Shown here: one piece after another, positions 11,269 to 23,052 of the stretch
Position numbering within the stretch: position 1 is the first letter of the stretch
Layout: each line of letters opens with the position of its first letter
Assembly (NCBI GenBank): GCA_033439685.1
Contig: JAUEDM010000009.1
Coordinates: 310,001-374,000, forward strand
Length of the DNA: 64,000 nucleotides
Source of the DNA: Apodospora peruviana
Taxonomy: Eukaryota > Ascomycota > Sordariomycetes > Sordariales > Lasiosphaeriaceae
Reading direction: 5' to 3'
Notes under the pieces: generated by a model
Told to the model about the DNA's origin: nothing
The model's input: the letters and a program-made list of their open reading frames with translations, nothing else
Database searches by the model: none
Made by a program: the position numbers and the translations under genes

Positions 11269-12676
11269 ATGTCCGACGAGGACTTTTCTGGCGCCGGCGC
11301 TGGCGTCGACACGTCGAACCTTGCCCCGGGGAAGCACCGCGGTCCGCGCTTTAGCTGGAATCCCGCCTACGAGGCCACCTTCTTCCGCTCTCTCTGCGAG
11401 TCTGTCCAGCTCGGTCTGCGCGAGGGCAGCACCTTCAAACCCGAGGCATGGGACCGCGCCATGGCCGCCCTCATCCAACAACACAGCGCCTACGCGAACA
11501 AGAGCCACCTGATCAACAAGAGCGATAACGCCCGGAAGAAGTTTCGTCTTTGGCGTGGCTTGCGCGAGGATCCGGACTTCCAGTATAACCGGGTAACGCG
11601 GACCGTGACGGCGTCGGATGAGACCTGGAAGAGGCACATCGAGGTCAGTTTGTTCCCATGCCATGGAAACGCCCCTTCCTTTTTTAACAGACATTTTAAA
11701 CTTGCAGCAAGAGCCACTTTCCCGTTCCCTCAAGGGCCGTCCGTTCGAACACGAAGAATACTACGAGATCCTGTTCCCCGACGTCATCGGGTCGCGTGGC
11801 GTGCCGAAACGTCTGACGAAGCCGCGCAGGAAGGGTGACAACGGTATCAACGGTTCCGAGGAGCAAGACGCTCCTGGGACTGGCATCATGGATCTACTGG
11901 GCGATACCAGCTATTCCAATCCTTCACAGGGACACATGCCCCCGCCGCTACAGCCGACACCGACACCTGCGCCAGCTTCCATTGCCGTGCCGCCTTTGCC
12001 TTCTTCTCATCAACAGCAACAGCACCAATCTCAGCAACAGCAACAACAACACTCCCGCCCACCATCCAATATCATGCCTCCCCGAAACTCGGTCGCGTCG
12101 ACGTCCGCTCTTACCCCGCCTGAAGACCAGACCACACATACGAGGAAACGGTTCCACCAGCCAGATAGCAGCAGCAACGGCAACCCGCCGACTCAGGCAG
12201 AAAAGCGCCGGCGCACCGCCGCTAATGCCGCACCGCCGCCTTCATCTACACCCAACTACCTCGACCTAACACAACAACAATCACTGCAACAGCCACAGCA
12301 ACTTCAACACCAGACACAACCACAACCTCCTCAAACAACCCCAAGCGCCAACACCACCCTCCCATCTACGTCTGGTCCAGTAAACGGTGTCACATCCTCA
12401 ACTTCATCGGTAATAACGACCGATAGCGCAGCCGCGCAAGCTCTTCTCGCTGAAGCCCTCCGCTTGGGGGCAGGCAAACTGCGCCCAACGTGGCAGGAAC
12501 AGGCGATGGACATCTTCTTTCGGGATTTTGGCGCCGAAGACTTCGACCTGCAGGTCAAGATTGCGGAGAAAGCGCTTACCGACGAGAATAAAGCGATGGC
12601 TTTTGTCAAGATGCCCGTCGCGCTGCGGCGACACTGGGTCAAAAGGCTGCGCGAGGTGCACAATCGGATTGTTTAG
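11269..12676 (+). CDS. Myb/SANT-like DNA-binding domain protein with Gln/Pro-rich region
   Basis: The exons are 11269-11643 and 11708-12676, with a 64-nt intron (donor GTCAGT, acceptor TTGCAG), giving 447 aa. The start is MSDEDFSGAGAG; the frame is open upstream but that part reads as GC-rich leader. Residues about 27-150 resemble the Myb/SANT-like domain of fungal and plant proteins (pattern FSWNPAYEATFF, KSDNARKKFRLWRGL, WKRHIE, EEYYEILFPDV). A low-complexity region rich in Gln, Pro and Ser spans about residues 180-355. It contains a basic patch (EKRRRTA) that could be a nuclear localisation signal. The last about 90 residues are folded and helical (WQEQAMDIFFRDFG, RHWVKRLREVHNRIV). It is likely a nuclear DNA-binding or chromatin protein, target unknown. 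Confidence 0.82.
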
Positions 12677-13908
12677 CGCTTTGATCATGTTGTTGCGCCT
12701 TCTGTGAGTGGATCATGTTCTTGCGCCTTTTGTGAGTGGTACTGGGATTGACCCGTTGATTAAGGTTCACGAAAGCGGATATGACGCCGATGATGAGGAT
12801 GATGGGGATGATGGGTTATTGTTGCCAATTACCCCGAGTTCCCCCAGGACAGCGCGGTAGGGTCACCTGACTTGGGGTTTGTTTGTAGGACTGGACGTCG
12901 GATTTTCTATCTGGATCTTAGTTTTCTTTTTCGTCATTTCCGTGCATACCGGCGTTCTATGGGATCGTACGGTCGGTTGGTTGTCTGGTCGGTGGTAAGG
13001 AAGGGAGGGTGTTGTTGCCATGGAATTGCTATCGTGGGGACTTGGTTGTTTTTCTTTTTTTTTTTTTTTTTGCTTTTTCTTTGGTTTGGGATACCAGCAC
13101 CCTCGGCTTCTGAGACATGGAGGGGGCTCAGAAACTCAGGGTCGAGCAGCGGTTCAGTGGTTTGTGTTTTCTCTTTTGATACCGGCTTTTCTTCAGTTTT
13201 TTTTCGATTATGACCCTTTTTTTATTGTCATCGACGCTGTGCTTTTGGCTCTTCTTGTATTTCGCAGCACCAGGCACCGCACCAAGAAGCGTTCTGTATT
13301 TATATAGTTTTCTGTAGGGTTTTCAGGGTTATGTTTCATGATTTCTTATTAGTCTACAATAGGATTCATCATGGTTGATGCCAACAATTTGATTTGGACA
13401 TCAGCTTTCAACGGTATATGTTTGGAGATGTGTGAGGTGGATGGGTATATGTCTCCCGCTCCATCTTCTGTTGTCTCGCTTTAATGAGCGCTGTTGACCT
13501 CGGGTGAATCAAAGACCTCTCCGAGTCTTGGGTCTGCGTCGATGCAGCTGGGGATCCCGTGTGGGTGCCTGTTGGCAACCTACCACAAGCCTGGAATGAG
13601 AACACACACCACCGAGATTGGTCAGTTAGGCTGCCGAGTTTCCGATCCCGTCCCCCAGGAGTCTCTGCCTTCCCGTTGCTTCTTTCAAGCTGTCCGTTCC
13701 TCGCTTGGCATTGCCAGAGAGCTTGACGAAGTGCCGGCTGCTCTTGGACAACATCAGGGGCCGCATGACTGTCCCAAGAAATATTTAACGTAACCTTAAA
13801 CTAAGCCCAGCTTTATAAGGTACTAACAGTTACATCATCCCCCATATTTTTTAGCTCGTAGGCTAGAAATCTGATATTGGCATCAAGAGAAAACGTGGGC
13901 GTTGCAAT
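12677..13908. other. 3' flank and intergenic region
   Basis: It contains a GATGATGAGG-type microsatellite near 12788, a T-rich tract with a long T run near 13052-13071, and T-rich sequence to 13230. No coding region is recognisable. Confidence 0.4.
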
Positions 13909-14587
13909 TCAAATCGGATCAGTCGGCTTGGCGTTCCCACTCACCACCCCCTTTCCCCCCATCTTCCCAAGCATCAAACCACCTTCACCAACAGGTGACC
14001 ATATCCCATCTGCACCACATCTCATCCAAGGAACTGGCATAAACACAGGCCGAAGTATGCAGTTGACCAGCAGAAAATCATCCCACCCATTATTACCTAA
14101 GGTGGCCATCTGCCAAGGGAATTGACGTATTATCGCAAAGTCCGTGCCGTTCCCCTCCTCAGACTTCAAGTGATTGGCCATACACACGCAGCGCCCCATC
14201 CCCACCGCTGCACAAAGCGAGTCAGACCAGAGCCGGGGGGCGCTTTGAGCACATTTCGTGGGCGCCGTTGGCTCGCCGATGCTCGACGGAGATATATTAA
14301 CTACCTGACCAAAAGCATCTGGAGTGCCACCTTCCCAACGGAACGCCGAGGACTGTCCAGAAAAGGGGGTGTGCGGGCACCGTTGTTGATTTGCCGTTGG
14401 CCCCTCGTTTAGTGGATAGTTACAGTCTTCTCCACTACTGGCAGTCCACAGTTCGGTCCCTCGCGATGCAAAGTGTGGTCTTGTGTTGTGTGGGTAAGAC
14501 GCCATTCCCGATAGCGGGCGTTCGTGGTTGGACCTCTGCAGTCCATTCAAGCATGATAATATGATTCTCCCCACATGTGGCACTAGG

Positions 14588-14636
14588 TAGTTGAAAGTGG
14601 CACTAGGTAGTTGAAAGTGGCACTCGTAGTGGATGG
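14588..14636 (+). repeat. Short tandem repeat, 21-bp unit, about 2.4 copies
   Basis: The unit GTGGCACTAGGTAGTTGAAA repeats head to tail about 190 bp upstream of the metallothionein start. Its place in the presumed promoter makes a regulatory role possible but unproven. Confidence 0.7.
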
Positions 14637-14825
14637 ATGGATGGTGGGTGGGTTGAGGAACATGAATGAGAATAAATATCTCGGTTGGACCCCTCTTCTC
14701 CTCCCCGGAATCTCCTCTTCTAGTCTTCCAAAGAACTGCCAAGAGACTTATCATCAAGACATTCTCAAAACACTAACACACTTCGTCAACACCAAGACAA
14801 CAACAACAACACCAACACCATCAAA

Positions 14826-14894
14826 ATGTGCGGCGACTCTTGCTCCTGCGGCTCCAGCTGCTCTTGCGCTGGGTGCACTACCCACCCCAAATAG
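14826..14894 (+). CDS. Small fungal metallothionein, 22 aa
   Basis: This very short gene encodes 22 residues beginning MCGDSCSCGSSCSC and ending CTTHPK. It has six cysteines at positions 2, 6, 8, 12, 14 and 17, arranged as C-x-C and C-x2-C type pairs with Gly and Ser between. That is the pattern of tiny fungal metallothioneins, including the six-cysteine 22-residue form known from Magnaporthe; these bind copper or zinc through thiolates. The start codon is preceded by a CA-rich leader (CAACACCATCAAA) typical of strongly expressed fungal genes, and a TATA-like AATAAATAT lies near 14671. No intron is needed. It probably buffers or detoxifies metal and may serve in stress or host interaction. 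Confidence 0.88.
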   Translation: MCGDSCSCGSSCSCAGCTTHPK

Positions 14895-15204
14895 GTTGAC
14901 TATCTAGGATAGCTCCTCGACGCTGTATGTGTCCTCCTTCCATGAATAGTCAGAGGTCAGACCTAACAAACTGTCCGCTCAGTTTCACTGCTATCAATAT
15001 CGGTTGTTCAAAAGAAATCGTCAGAAAACAGTTACATTCCTATGGCATAAATCGACATTCCTTCTCCGGTTCGGCTCAGTGTTTTATGGCGAGAGTGGAA
15101 TAGGAGGCGGTGGGTGGCGGATTGCTGTTGGTGTCAAGAGAGAGGACGGAGGCAATTTGATCTTTTGCGAGAATTGCGGTGTTGTTTGAGATATCAGTCG
15201 TTAT

Positions 15205-15241
<37 letters not shown>

Positions 15242-15375
15242 TCATGAACACTGAGATATACCATATCCGTCGCACCTGTTGACGCTCAAATTTAATGAAA
15301 CAAAGCTGAAATCTAAACCCCATGGGACACTGATATGATACACACAGCTAGCATGACGAGCCTGCAGCAACTGAA
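14895..15375. other. intergenic region with (AT)n microsatellite
   Basis: This is the 3' flank of the metallothionein gene. A dinucleotide AT run of about 30 bp occupies roughly 15208-15237. No coding region is seen. Confidence 0.6.
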
Positions 15376-16507
15376 TCAGAGATTCCCCGAAATACCCGGA
15401 TGTATCTTCTCCAACTTGGCCATCAACTCCCTCCAAAGCTGCTTCTGCGTCTTATCTCCTTCCTCACTAAGCACAAACTCAGACGGTCTACATGTACACA
15501 TCCAGTTAGTTCATCTCATACTTTCTCGACACAAAAAGAGCGAAACGTAAACCTCACTTGGCAACCTTGCAATCATCCAGATACTGCCCGTGCGTTTCTT
15601 CTCTTCCCTCAGCGCCGTGAACCAACGTCCGTCCGCCTTCTTCGGGTGTGCGCGACAACAGGGCCTTGAGAACCACCATCCCGATCTGAAACAGCTTCCC
15701 GCGGTGGCGCATGATGGTCGTCGCCACGAAACCCGGGTTGATTGCGGAAGTAATAACCTTGCCCGGTTTCGTTGCCTCGGATTTTGTGAGTTGGTTGGCG
15801 AACTCGCGCATGATCAACAATTGTATCATCTTTGATACATAATATCTATACCACACACATTAGCTTTTCTTCCAATAATCCCACACAAACAGTCATGGTA
15901 GAGTAAGGTACCTATCATCCCTCCGATATTTCGTCTGATCAGCTAAATCCCGAAAAATAGCATCTGACTTCCGTTCCGGAAACTCCGTCATGAAGTGCGT
16001 AAAACTCCCCGTAAATGTAAACACCGCCGGCTTTCCGCTCTCAACAGCCGTCTGCCTCATTTTGGGTAGCAATAACATCGCAAGCAGCATGTGACTGACG
16101 ACATTGACAGTGATATCGGTCTCGTTGTCCTCGGCCATCTTCCACTCCCAGATGAACACACCAGCATTGGCAATCACCACGTCTAATCTTGGTAGCTCCG
16201 CAATCACGCGGCGGGCAAACGCTTCCACGGACGCGTATTTCGCTAGATCAAGTTCCCAGACCTCTGCGACGCCTTTGCGGGAGGTAGACGCCTCGATGGA
16301 CTGGACTGCTGCTTGGCCCTTGGCGGTGTCTCTGACGGCAAGGATTACCTTGGACGCGTCGAGCGACACAAGATAGCGGGCTGCTTCGAGGCCCATGCCT
16401 GTGTTGGAGCCCGTCACGATGATGGTTTGTTGCGAAAATTTCTTGGTTGGGATCGGCAGTTTGACCACCACTTGGGATTTGATGTATTCTTTCGCGTTGA
16501 GAGGCAT
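15376..16507 (-). CDS. Short-chain dehydrogenase/reductase (SDR), three exons
   Basis: This NAD(P)-dependent oxidoreductase is 331 aa; its substrate is unknown. The exons are 15912-16507, 15558-15845 and 15376-15487. The introns have GTACCT...TATAG and GTGAGG...TGTAG ends, and the three exons total 996 nt in frame. The Rossmann cofactor motif TGSNTGMG is at residues 32-39, followed by IANAGV. The catalytic YxxxK (YYVSK, Tyr200/Lys204) is rebuilt only by splicing exon 1 to exon 2, which supports the model. The tail ends PGISGNL, common in fungal SDRs of this type. The start is the first ATG (MPLNAKEYIKSQ). No signal peptide is seen, so it is probably cytosolic. Confidence 0.9.
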
Positions 16508-17319
16508 TTTGGCGAAGTGCAACTAATGAAGTAGTTGATAGGTTATGTAAACCTGTGTGTCTGGTGATCGTGGTACGGAATGAGTTGCCGAATGACCTCA
16601 ACTGATGACAGGGGGCAAGACTCTTAAATATTTGGACGACATCGTGGGATATTTTCTTGCCGTAGATTAAAAGTCGTGATACGCGTGAATCGGAAATTTA
16701 CCTAGTGCAGCCGGGCACGTTTTGTACCGACTTGAGACGGTTGAGCTCGTCGGCGCCATTGGTAAAGTTGGTAAGTCAAGTGCCGGCGAGTTGTTGCGCC
16801 GTTGGCGTGGACGCCCTCCGGGTTAAAACGGTTGTCCGCGGAACCCGTCGGAGACATTAAACATCACGGCCCCACAATTTCGAATTGTGGATTGCTCCGA
16901 CGCCGGTTCCGGGAGTTGACGCGGCGATTGAGGCGCGGAAGATGACGTAGTCGGCATGCAGTCGAACACTGAATTCTACCGCTTTGTGAAGACTGCAATT
17001 TGTACAGTATAGTACTTCATAGTGTCGAGTAAATTGTGAAATCATGACAACAATAGCATTACAACAGAAAGTCTTTGTTTAAATAAATCCCTTTGTTTCC
17101 AACTTCACTACCGCCTTTCATTGATGGTATCGATGAGGTGGAACAACGTCTTTGTATCAAGATACAAGAAGCTGAGATGGACCCGGAAACAATAGCTCTG
17201 TCTTACGTCCTTTGTCCGACGCCGATGATATAAGAACCCTCAATTATAGCTTCAAAGTCTATCCCATACTCCAGTCACTCGCAACTTTATTCTCAACAAA
17301 CCCTCACAAGACAACCAAA

Positions 17320-17795
17320 GTAAGTCTTTCCCACCCCCCTCCCCCACACTAATAAACAAAACACATCTAGCACACAACCGTACATTTTCAAACAAAATGT
17401 GCATAATCCACACAAAAGACACCCGCTGCGCAGCCTGCGGCGACCTCACACGCTCAGAGGTGACCTACATCGTCTGCCCGATAGTAAAACAGCGCAACGC
17501 CGTCCGTCAGACTCTGGAGAAGCAGTGGCCGACCAACCGCTTTGGGGTTCGCAGCGGCACCCAAGCCGATGCGCAGCGAAATTATGAATTCGGTGACTGC
17601 GGTAACGAGGCCAAAAAGTGTCATACTCTCGACCACGACGGCAAGTGCGTGTTCTCTTGTGACCATCACGGGCTGCCGAATGATATGTTTGTTAGGAGAC
17701 TCCGGAGTGCGCGGGCCGGGAAACGGTTCGACAGGTTGGTGGGCGCTGGCCGCGAGTCAAGCACCAGGTCGGATTGTGAGGGCCAGCATTTGTAA
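17320..17795 (+). CDS. Small Cys-rich hypothetical protein, 132 aa
   Basis: The coding region is 17397-17795, preceded by a likely 5'UTR intron at 17320-17370 (GTAAGT donor, CTAAT branch, CTAG acceptor). The protein begins MCIIHTKDTRCAACGD and has spaced Cys/His pairs (RCAAC, DCGNEAKKC, KCVFSCDHHG), suggesting metal binding or disulfides. There is no signal peptide. Small proteins starting MCI-x-HT with similar cysteines occur in many Sordariomycetes without known function; this is my impression of the family, not a database match. TATA-like sequence (GATATAAGA) near 17228 and a CA-rich leader support expression. Confidence 0.65.
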
Positions 17796-18214
17796 GTTCT
17801 AAACTTGAAGTTGGTACTAGTAGGGGGTGGTGCGGCATGGATGAGGAGAAGGATGACTTCACTGGGTGAGGTTTATAATCTTTTTCTTTCTTGTCTTTGG
17901 TTACTAGACTTAATTGTTGAGTAATTAGTAGGTTGGTAGACGGAGCTCAAGTATGTCTTGGCTGTGCCTTGACGGCCGTGTGTGCCCTACGAGTGATTGA
18001 TCATCTAGAATACCTAGTATGGGATAGTCGTCCGGACAGACAATTATTAATACATAAAATGGTTTAATGCCAGTTATCGTTTTCCGAGCAACAGGGTGAC
18101 TGAAATTCCAAACAGAAGGGGCAACTTAGTGATAATTGATCTATGCGACATCTACATGATAATACTTGAGTAGCTATCTACAACTACCTCAACAAGATAT
18201 CCGAAGCAGTCCGC

Positions 18215-19033
18215 TCAAGACGTCTCAGACTGTTTATATAGTGTTGGCCATCGAGCACAACCACTACCCAAACGCCTCTTAACCGTCCAGCGTGTAACCT
18301 CGTCCCTACCCGAGTATGTACAGTCAATCCTCCCCATCTCAGCCTTATACATCCCCCTTAACAACTTCTTTTTCCTCTTATGATCCGGATCCCTCATCTT
18401 CTCAAGCCAGCTCCTCCTCCGACGCCTCTGCTTCGCGATCTGCGCAACCTCGCCCAACTCCCCAAGTCTCCGTCCAGCCTTCGCGCAGAGCGCCTCCTTC
18501 TGCGCTTCGACCTCGTCGATCTTGACCCGCCGATCATGGCGGTATAACTCATCCGCAAACTTCTTCCTGTCAGAAAACTTGAATCGCAGCCTCTCCCATT
18601 TCGACTTGCATGCAACAAAGTGCGAGTGCGTCAGCCGCACGTGCCAGTCGATGAGCGTCATTTGGTTATCGTTCCACTCCGTGAAATGTCGTTCGTCTGA
18701 CTCAAGCTTTGCATCGAGGGCGGAGAGTTGGGCGCGCAGGTCTTGGATGATTTGGACGCATTCCTCGTACGCGAAGTTGGTGAGCGGGCCAGGAATGATG
18801 AAGTCGTCTACCTCTTCGCTGAGGGCGGATTTTGCATCATCTTCATTTTCGAGTTCGTTGATGTTGGCTTCGATGGATAACTTGAGTTGTTCTTCGCTGC
18901 TGCTGCTGTGCTGCTGGATGATGGGTGTCTTGTTTTTGAGGCGTGGCGAGTACATGTATGGAATGTCGCAGGTCTTGATGTCTGGACCTAGGTCCTTGAT
19001 GCGCTTTCTGAGTAGCATTTTGCTGAGCGACAT
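18215..19033 (-). CDS. Hypothetical charged protein with coiled-coil-like region
   Basis: A single exon encodes 272 aa beginning MSLSKMLLRKRIKDLG. The central part is acidic and helical (ELENEDDAKSALSEEVDDF, QDLRAQLSALDAKLESDERH). The later part is strongly basic (KQRRRRRSWLEK, DHKRKKKLLRG), which may act as a nuclear or nucleic-acid-binding segment. There are no membrane segments or known catalytic motifs. I do not recognise the family. The long open frame, the A-rich context before the ATG and the TATATAT element near 19133 support a real gene. Confidence 0.6.
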   Translation of the reverse strand: MSLSKMLLRKRIKDLGPDIKTCDIPYMYSPRLKNKTPIIQQHSSSSEEQLKLSIEANINELENEDDAKSALSEEVDDFIIPGPLTNFAYEECVQIIQDLRAQLSALDAKLESDERHFTEWNDNQMTLIDWHVRLTHSHFVACKSKWERLRFKFSDRKKFADELYRHDRRVKIDEVEAQKEALCAKAGRRLGELGEVAQIAKQRRRRRSWLEKMRDPDHKRKKKLLRGMYKAEMGRIDCTYSGRDEVTRWTVKRRLGSGCARWPTLYKQSETS

Positions 19034-20274
19034 GGTTGAATCGCAGTTCTGAGACGAACGCGTCGGAGTGAAGAGAGACTTGTTTGTTGCACGATGAAGG
19101 ACGATTGGAGCTGGAAGAGGAACTGGATTTTAATATATATGCAGTAGATATCTAAGTTCGAGGCCTCCTAAGTTAAGGTTTACTTTGTGGCCCATAGAGT
19201 TTCGAACTCTTACCATATTCTTCGTGTCATGTGAATGTGGCAGCGACGGTTGTGCGCCACCGGCTTCAACGATCTAAATTCGAGGTCGTGACGCATCATA
19301 CCTGAACCCTATTCCAGTCTCTCATTTTCCACACCAAACCTTATAGTCGCCATAGCTTGTGAGAAACATACTTGGTAGTCACCTGCCGTTTAGCAAAGTT
19401 TGATCCCAGAGTGGCGGTTTTGTCGTTATCACGTGTGCCATGGCTCCTTTTAATACCTGCTCCGGTGTTTATCTACCCAGGTCCGGAAGCTTAGTAAGTG
19501 ATGATAATCCGCGGAGTTATCTCAACACGATCCTGTGTTACTCGACCAAGGGATGTCGAGCAGCGGGATGAGCCGCATTGGTAACCGTCCAAAGGGCGTG
19601 CCATCGGATCCTTGACCACATGCAACAGCCAAACAACATCAGGCGGATGATTCAGCAACCAACCCGCCCTGCACTGCAAGGCTATGACAAACCACATGCT
19701 CGCGCCTTTTCAAGTACACAGATTACTGTAGAAATGGATGACAGTTTTTTTTTTGGGGCCGAGATAGGTCCTGGGTCCTGGCTGGTAATGGAGAGACGAC
19801 GGCATTTTGAATGTTTCCTGGCCAACTCTTGGTCTGCCATGACCACCTCGTTTTGCATCTTCCCTGAGCCATACGTCCAAGGTGTAGCGTAGTCCACAGC
19901 GAGGGTTGGCTGGCAAGAATGAAACGGTATCGGGTTAACTATCGACACATGGGCAGATAGATGAGCTTGGAGCAGCAGCCGCCGCCATCCTCGGCATTCG
20001 AACCGAATAACATACAGCCATATCGATGATTCGCTCCATGCCAACAGCCCGCATCCAACAACAAGTCACCTCACTGGCCCGACCTTGACATCCGGGACTC
20101 ACCCAAGCAGCCATCCAACGCCATAGCAAAGTACTCAAGTATCGCCAAACCTCAGTGACCATGGCCCACGATGGTGCTCCGGCAGTTCTGTGCATATCCA
20201 ACGGGCGTCTCCAGGCCTATCTTGTTGCCTATTTCACCAGTGCCCGGAACATCGACACCGCCGACCGAAACTAA
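19034..20274. other. intergenic stretch without confident gene
   Basis: Open frames of about 70-120 codons occur on both strands (for example minus 19682-20044), but none shows a domain or splice pattern that I can support. It includes the 3' flank of the decayed transcription factor gene. Confidence 0.35.
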
Positions 20275-21915
20275 TTACCAAGCGGGCGACCGGTCCCTGG
20301 CTGCCAAGCCAAAACAGTATGTCCCAGGCTTCATACACCCGGGAACGAGCGGCCCATATGGCTTGCTCTCGTCGATCGAGGGCATGGTCCCGAGGAGGAT
20401 GCGGGCGATGGATTTCGAGATTTCGATATCGCGGTTTGGCAAGTTGGTCAACAGCCCCTGGACCAAGTACATTGGATGAGTGGCTGAGCTCAACAACTCT
20501 CTGAATGTCTAGCAGGCAACGTCAGCAAAAGTCGTTGCTTTTCAATATGGGGTGAAAGGGTAACTAAATACTTTTACTTGGATATCATCATGTGGGAAAG
20601 CATCGTGCCATGATTCGGGACCCCAGGCCACTGATCCCTCATCGTTCCGAGGCTGGCTACCTGTGATAATGGCAGTATTACCGAGATGTTCAAGCCCAAG
20701 ATATGCTTTGAGCAGGTTTCCATATCTCAAAATCCCCCTCATTCTGCATGCGCTCGACCTCACGCCCAAATCCCCTCACTAAGTGAGCATTGGCGTCCGC
20801 ATCGGGGTCTTTAGGACACTCGAGAATGTATAGAAGCAATGCCATGGCTGCAGACAGTGGGTAACACAAGTTCCGCCTGTCATGTAGGAATTAGTTGTTG
20901 CCTTTCCTTAATCCAATGTGGCTAATAAGGTACTCATACCAGAACTGCGCAAACTGTTCGAGAAGGCGACTGCCGCAGCAAACGACGTGTGTGTGCTGCA
21001 GCTCTGACCTTGAGTCTTGACAGATTTATCAGCGATAAGGATTGTTCTTCCCTTTGGCTGCTTCCTGTACTAGCAACATCCCGGCGCTGTGCCGTCGCGC
21101 CGCCCAATGGATCATGGAGGGGAGGTTGTGGAAAGCGAGGTGCAAGATGATGCAGTGAGGCTCCAGGGTTGTCCCCTTGACGTGGCCTGGCTGTGCCTCT
21201 GGTGGGAGATCTTGTCTCCAGTCCTCGAGCGCTTGGTTTAGAGTGACGATGGAGCCGAGAAGCTGACTCTTGCGCAATGTTGAATGCATCGCGCGAGTAG
21301 AGACGCGTCCGGACTGCCGAGTGGAATCAAGGCGAGCTCGGCCCGCCGTCCTGAAGATGCTCCTCGCGCAGGCCTCTCCAACTCTATCGTCGGGATACTC
21401 GTCGTTTGAAAGATCAATATCGGCACGGCCGGCGCCAAGTCTGGAACCTAATCCACAGCAGAGAGACAGTTCCGCATCCAAGATAAATGTCGCCCACAAG
21501 GTCACCCGTGCGTCTTTTGACTCGACAGCGTTGCGGCTGTCGCCATGACCAACTCTAAACAAGCTCGATTCCAGAGTCTGTGATAGCCTGAGGGCAGTCG
21601 ATAGGAGAAGCAAAGTGATTCGCGCGTCGGCAGAATTCCGCCCAAACAAAGCCATAAGGACCAGTGCTTTTACCGTCTCTACGTCGTTCCCGTGTAGTAT
21701 CAGCTCGGAAAGACTGCAAAAGCGTTTTTGAAGTAAGTCCAAGCAAAGGGAACCAGCTCCTCGAACGTACTGCTGGTCGTTTTGACGTGGACCGACAGGG
21801 CGATGGCGGAATTTTCACAGGCCCACCGCGAGGCGATGCCGCAGGTCTCCATGCTAGCAGCACCTTCTTGGCTCCTTACCCGCCGCTTTCTGGACAGACA
21901 TCGTAAGCAGGCCTT
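20275..21915 (-). pseudogene. Broken fungal transcription factor (fungal_trans domain)
   Basis: The best block (21029-21742) carries the middle homology region: VKALVLMALFGRNS, LLLSTALRLSQTL and WATFILDAELSLCCGLGSRL. After codons NPYR come adjacent in-frame TGA TAA at about 21031-21026. The same frame then continues as protein-like sequence (ELQHTHVVCCGSRLLEQF) to an intron at 20877-20939 and on through LSAAMALLLYILECPKDPDA. A one-base shift near 20715 separates EGDFEIWK from KAYLGLEHLGNTA. A last intron (20509-20577) leads to the C-terminus ending DRSPAW. Upstream at 21880-21915 the text ACLRCLSRKRR looks like half of a Zn2Cys6 cluster, without the remaining cysteines. In-frame stops, a frameshift and the missing zinc cluster indicate a pseudogene. 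Confidence 0.7.
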
Positions 21916-23052
21916 ATTACCAAGCTGTTATTAGTGAGACGGTTCTTGGAGCACCCGCGGGTGGGTTAACTAAGTTCATGTTGTGAAGACTTACAGTACT
22001 GGTCTTGTGCCGTTCCACGCCGTCGCTGCTTTGCAGCGCTTGCCGCTCATTATTACCCATGACGGCTTCGACTTGCAGTTTATCCGACGCCAAATCGGCA
22101 TCTTAAGCCAAGTTTGCAGCCGTTAGTTCTCGGTGTTGAATGAGAAGCGTGACCGGAATCTCGACATGGCACTCCCTTCTTGCAAGGTTGCCACAACAGT
22201 TGAAGGGCGAAGGGAGAGAACTTACAAGTCAAAAATAAAGACCGCATTGCCAACTTTAGAGTGAGAGTAATACTATTGGCGCAAGCGATACTAGCGATAA
22301 CGACGATAATAAATAGAATGGCCAAAACGGAAAATTTAAGTTAATTATTATCGCCGCTATTAACGTGACACGGGTTTTTAACGAACGTTGCCCGATAAAC
22401 TTTGTAAACATATATCAATCCTCTCGGCTCTCCTTGTAGAGAAACTTCGTCGAACGAAAGCAAGAACCGCTAAGCGCTTATCGGTAAATGATCAACATAT
22501 TTGTCCGCTCTAGCTACGACATTATCGCACTAGCTATCTGCAACGACAAGCACAACCTCGATAACCGCCGGTAGTCCTATGCGAGAATGTCTAGGACTAG
22601 CGGCGCTAAACATCGCCTCGTATACGTCGAGCTTAGGATCCTATGGGATGGCTACCTCACAACTAAAGGCACGAACGCATAGCTAGCAGCCACAGCCACA
22701 GTACATGCACATGGACCAACCTTCGTCGCCGATGCAAGCAGATCCATTAGGCCACCGGGTTTTCCAGCTTTGCAGCCGCAATGCCCCCAGATGATCCAGC
22801 GAATATATCTTGGTTATTTTCTAGCTCTTGTAGTCACAGTTGTTCCTCGTTCATTCCATTTCTAGGTATCTAGCATCCATCCGGGAACTGGTTACACACA
22901 GTACTACTCCAACTGCAAGCATTCTCCCCAAACTAGATAGTATTCTAGTAACCTATGTACAGTACGTGTCCCCTTGTCCGCTTTAAAAACGCCCTCACTA
23001 ACAAACAAACCTGCTCCTGCAAGTACCTTGGCGTTTTTTTTTTTGCCTTCAT
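21916..23052. other. intergenic region of unusual composition
   Basis: It contains AT-rich sequence at 22220-22440 and then, at 22450-22730, text rich in TAG, CGATA and CTAGC words with stops in all frames. It resembles an old mutated repeat rather than host gene sequence. No protein is recognisable. Confidence 0.35.

Noticed and set aside
19682..20201. Minus-strand frames of 88-120 codons
   Set aside because: No domain, no consistent splice sites and no clear start; possibly flank of the broken regulator.
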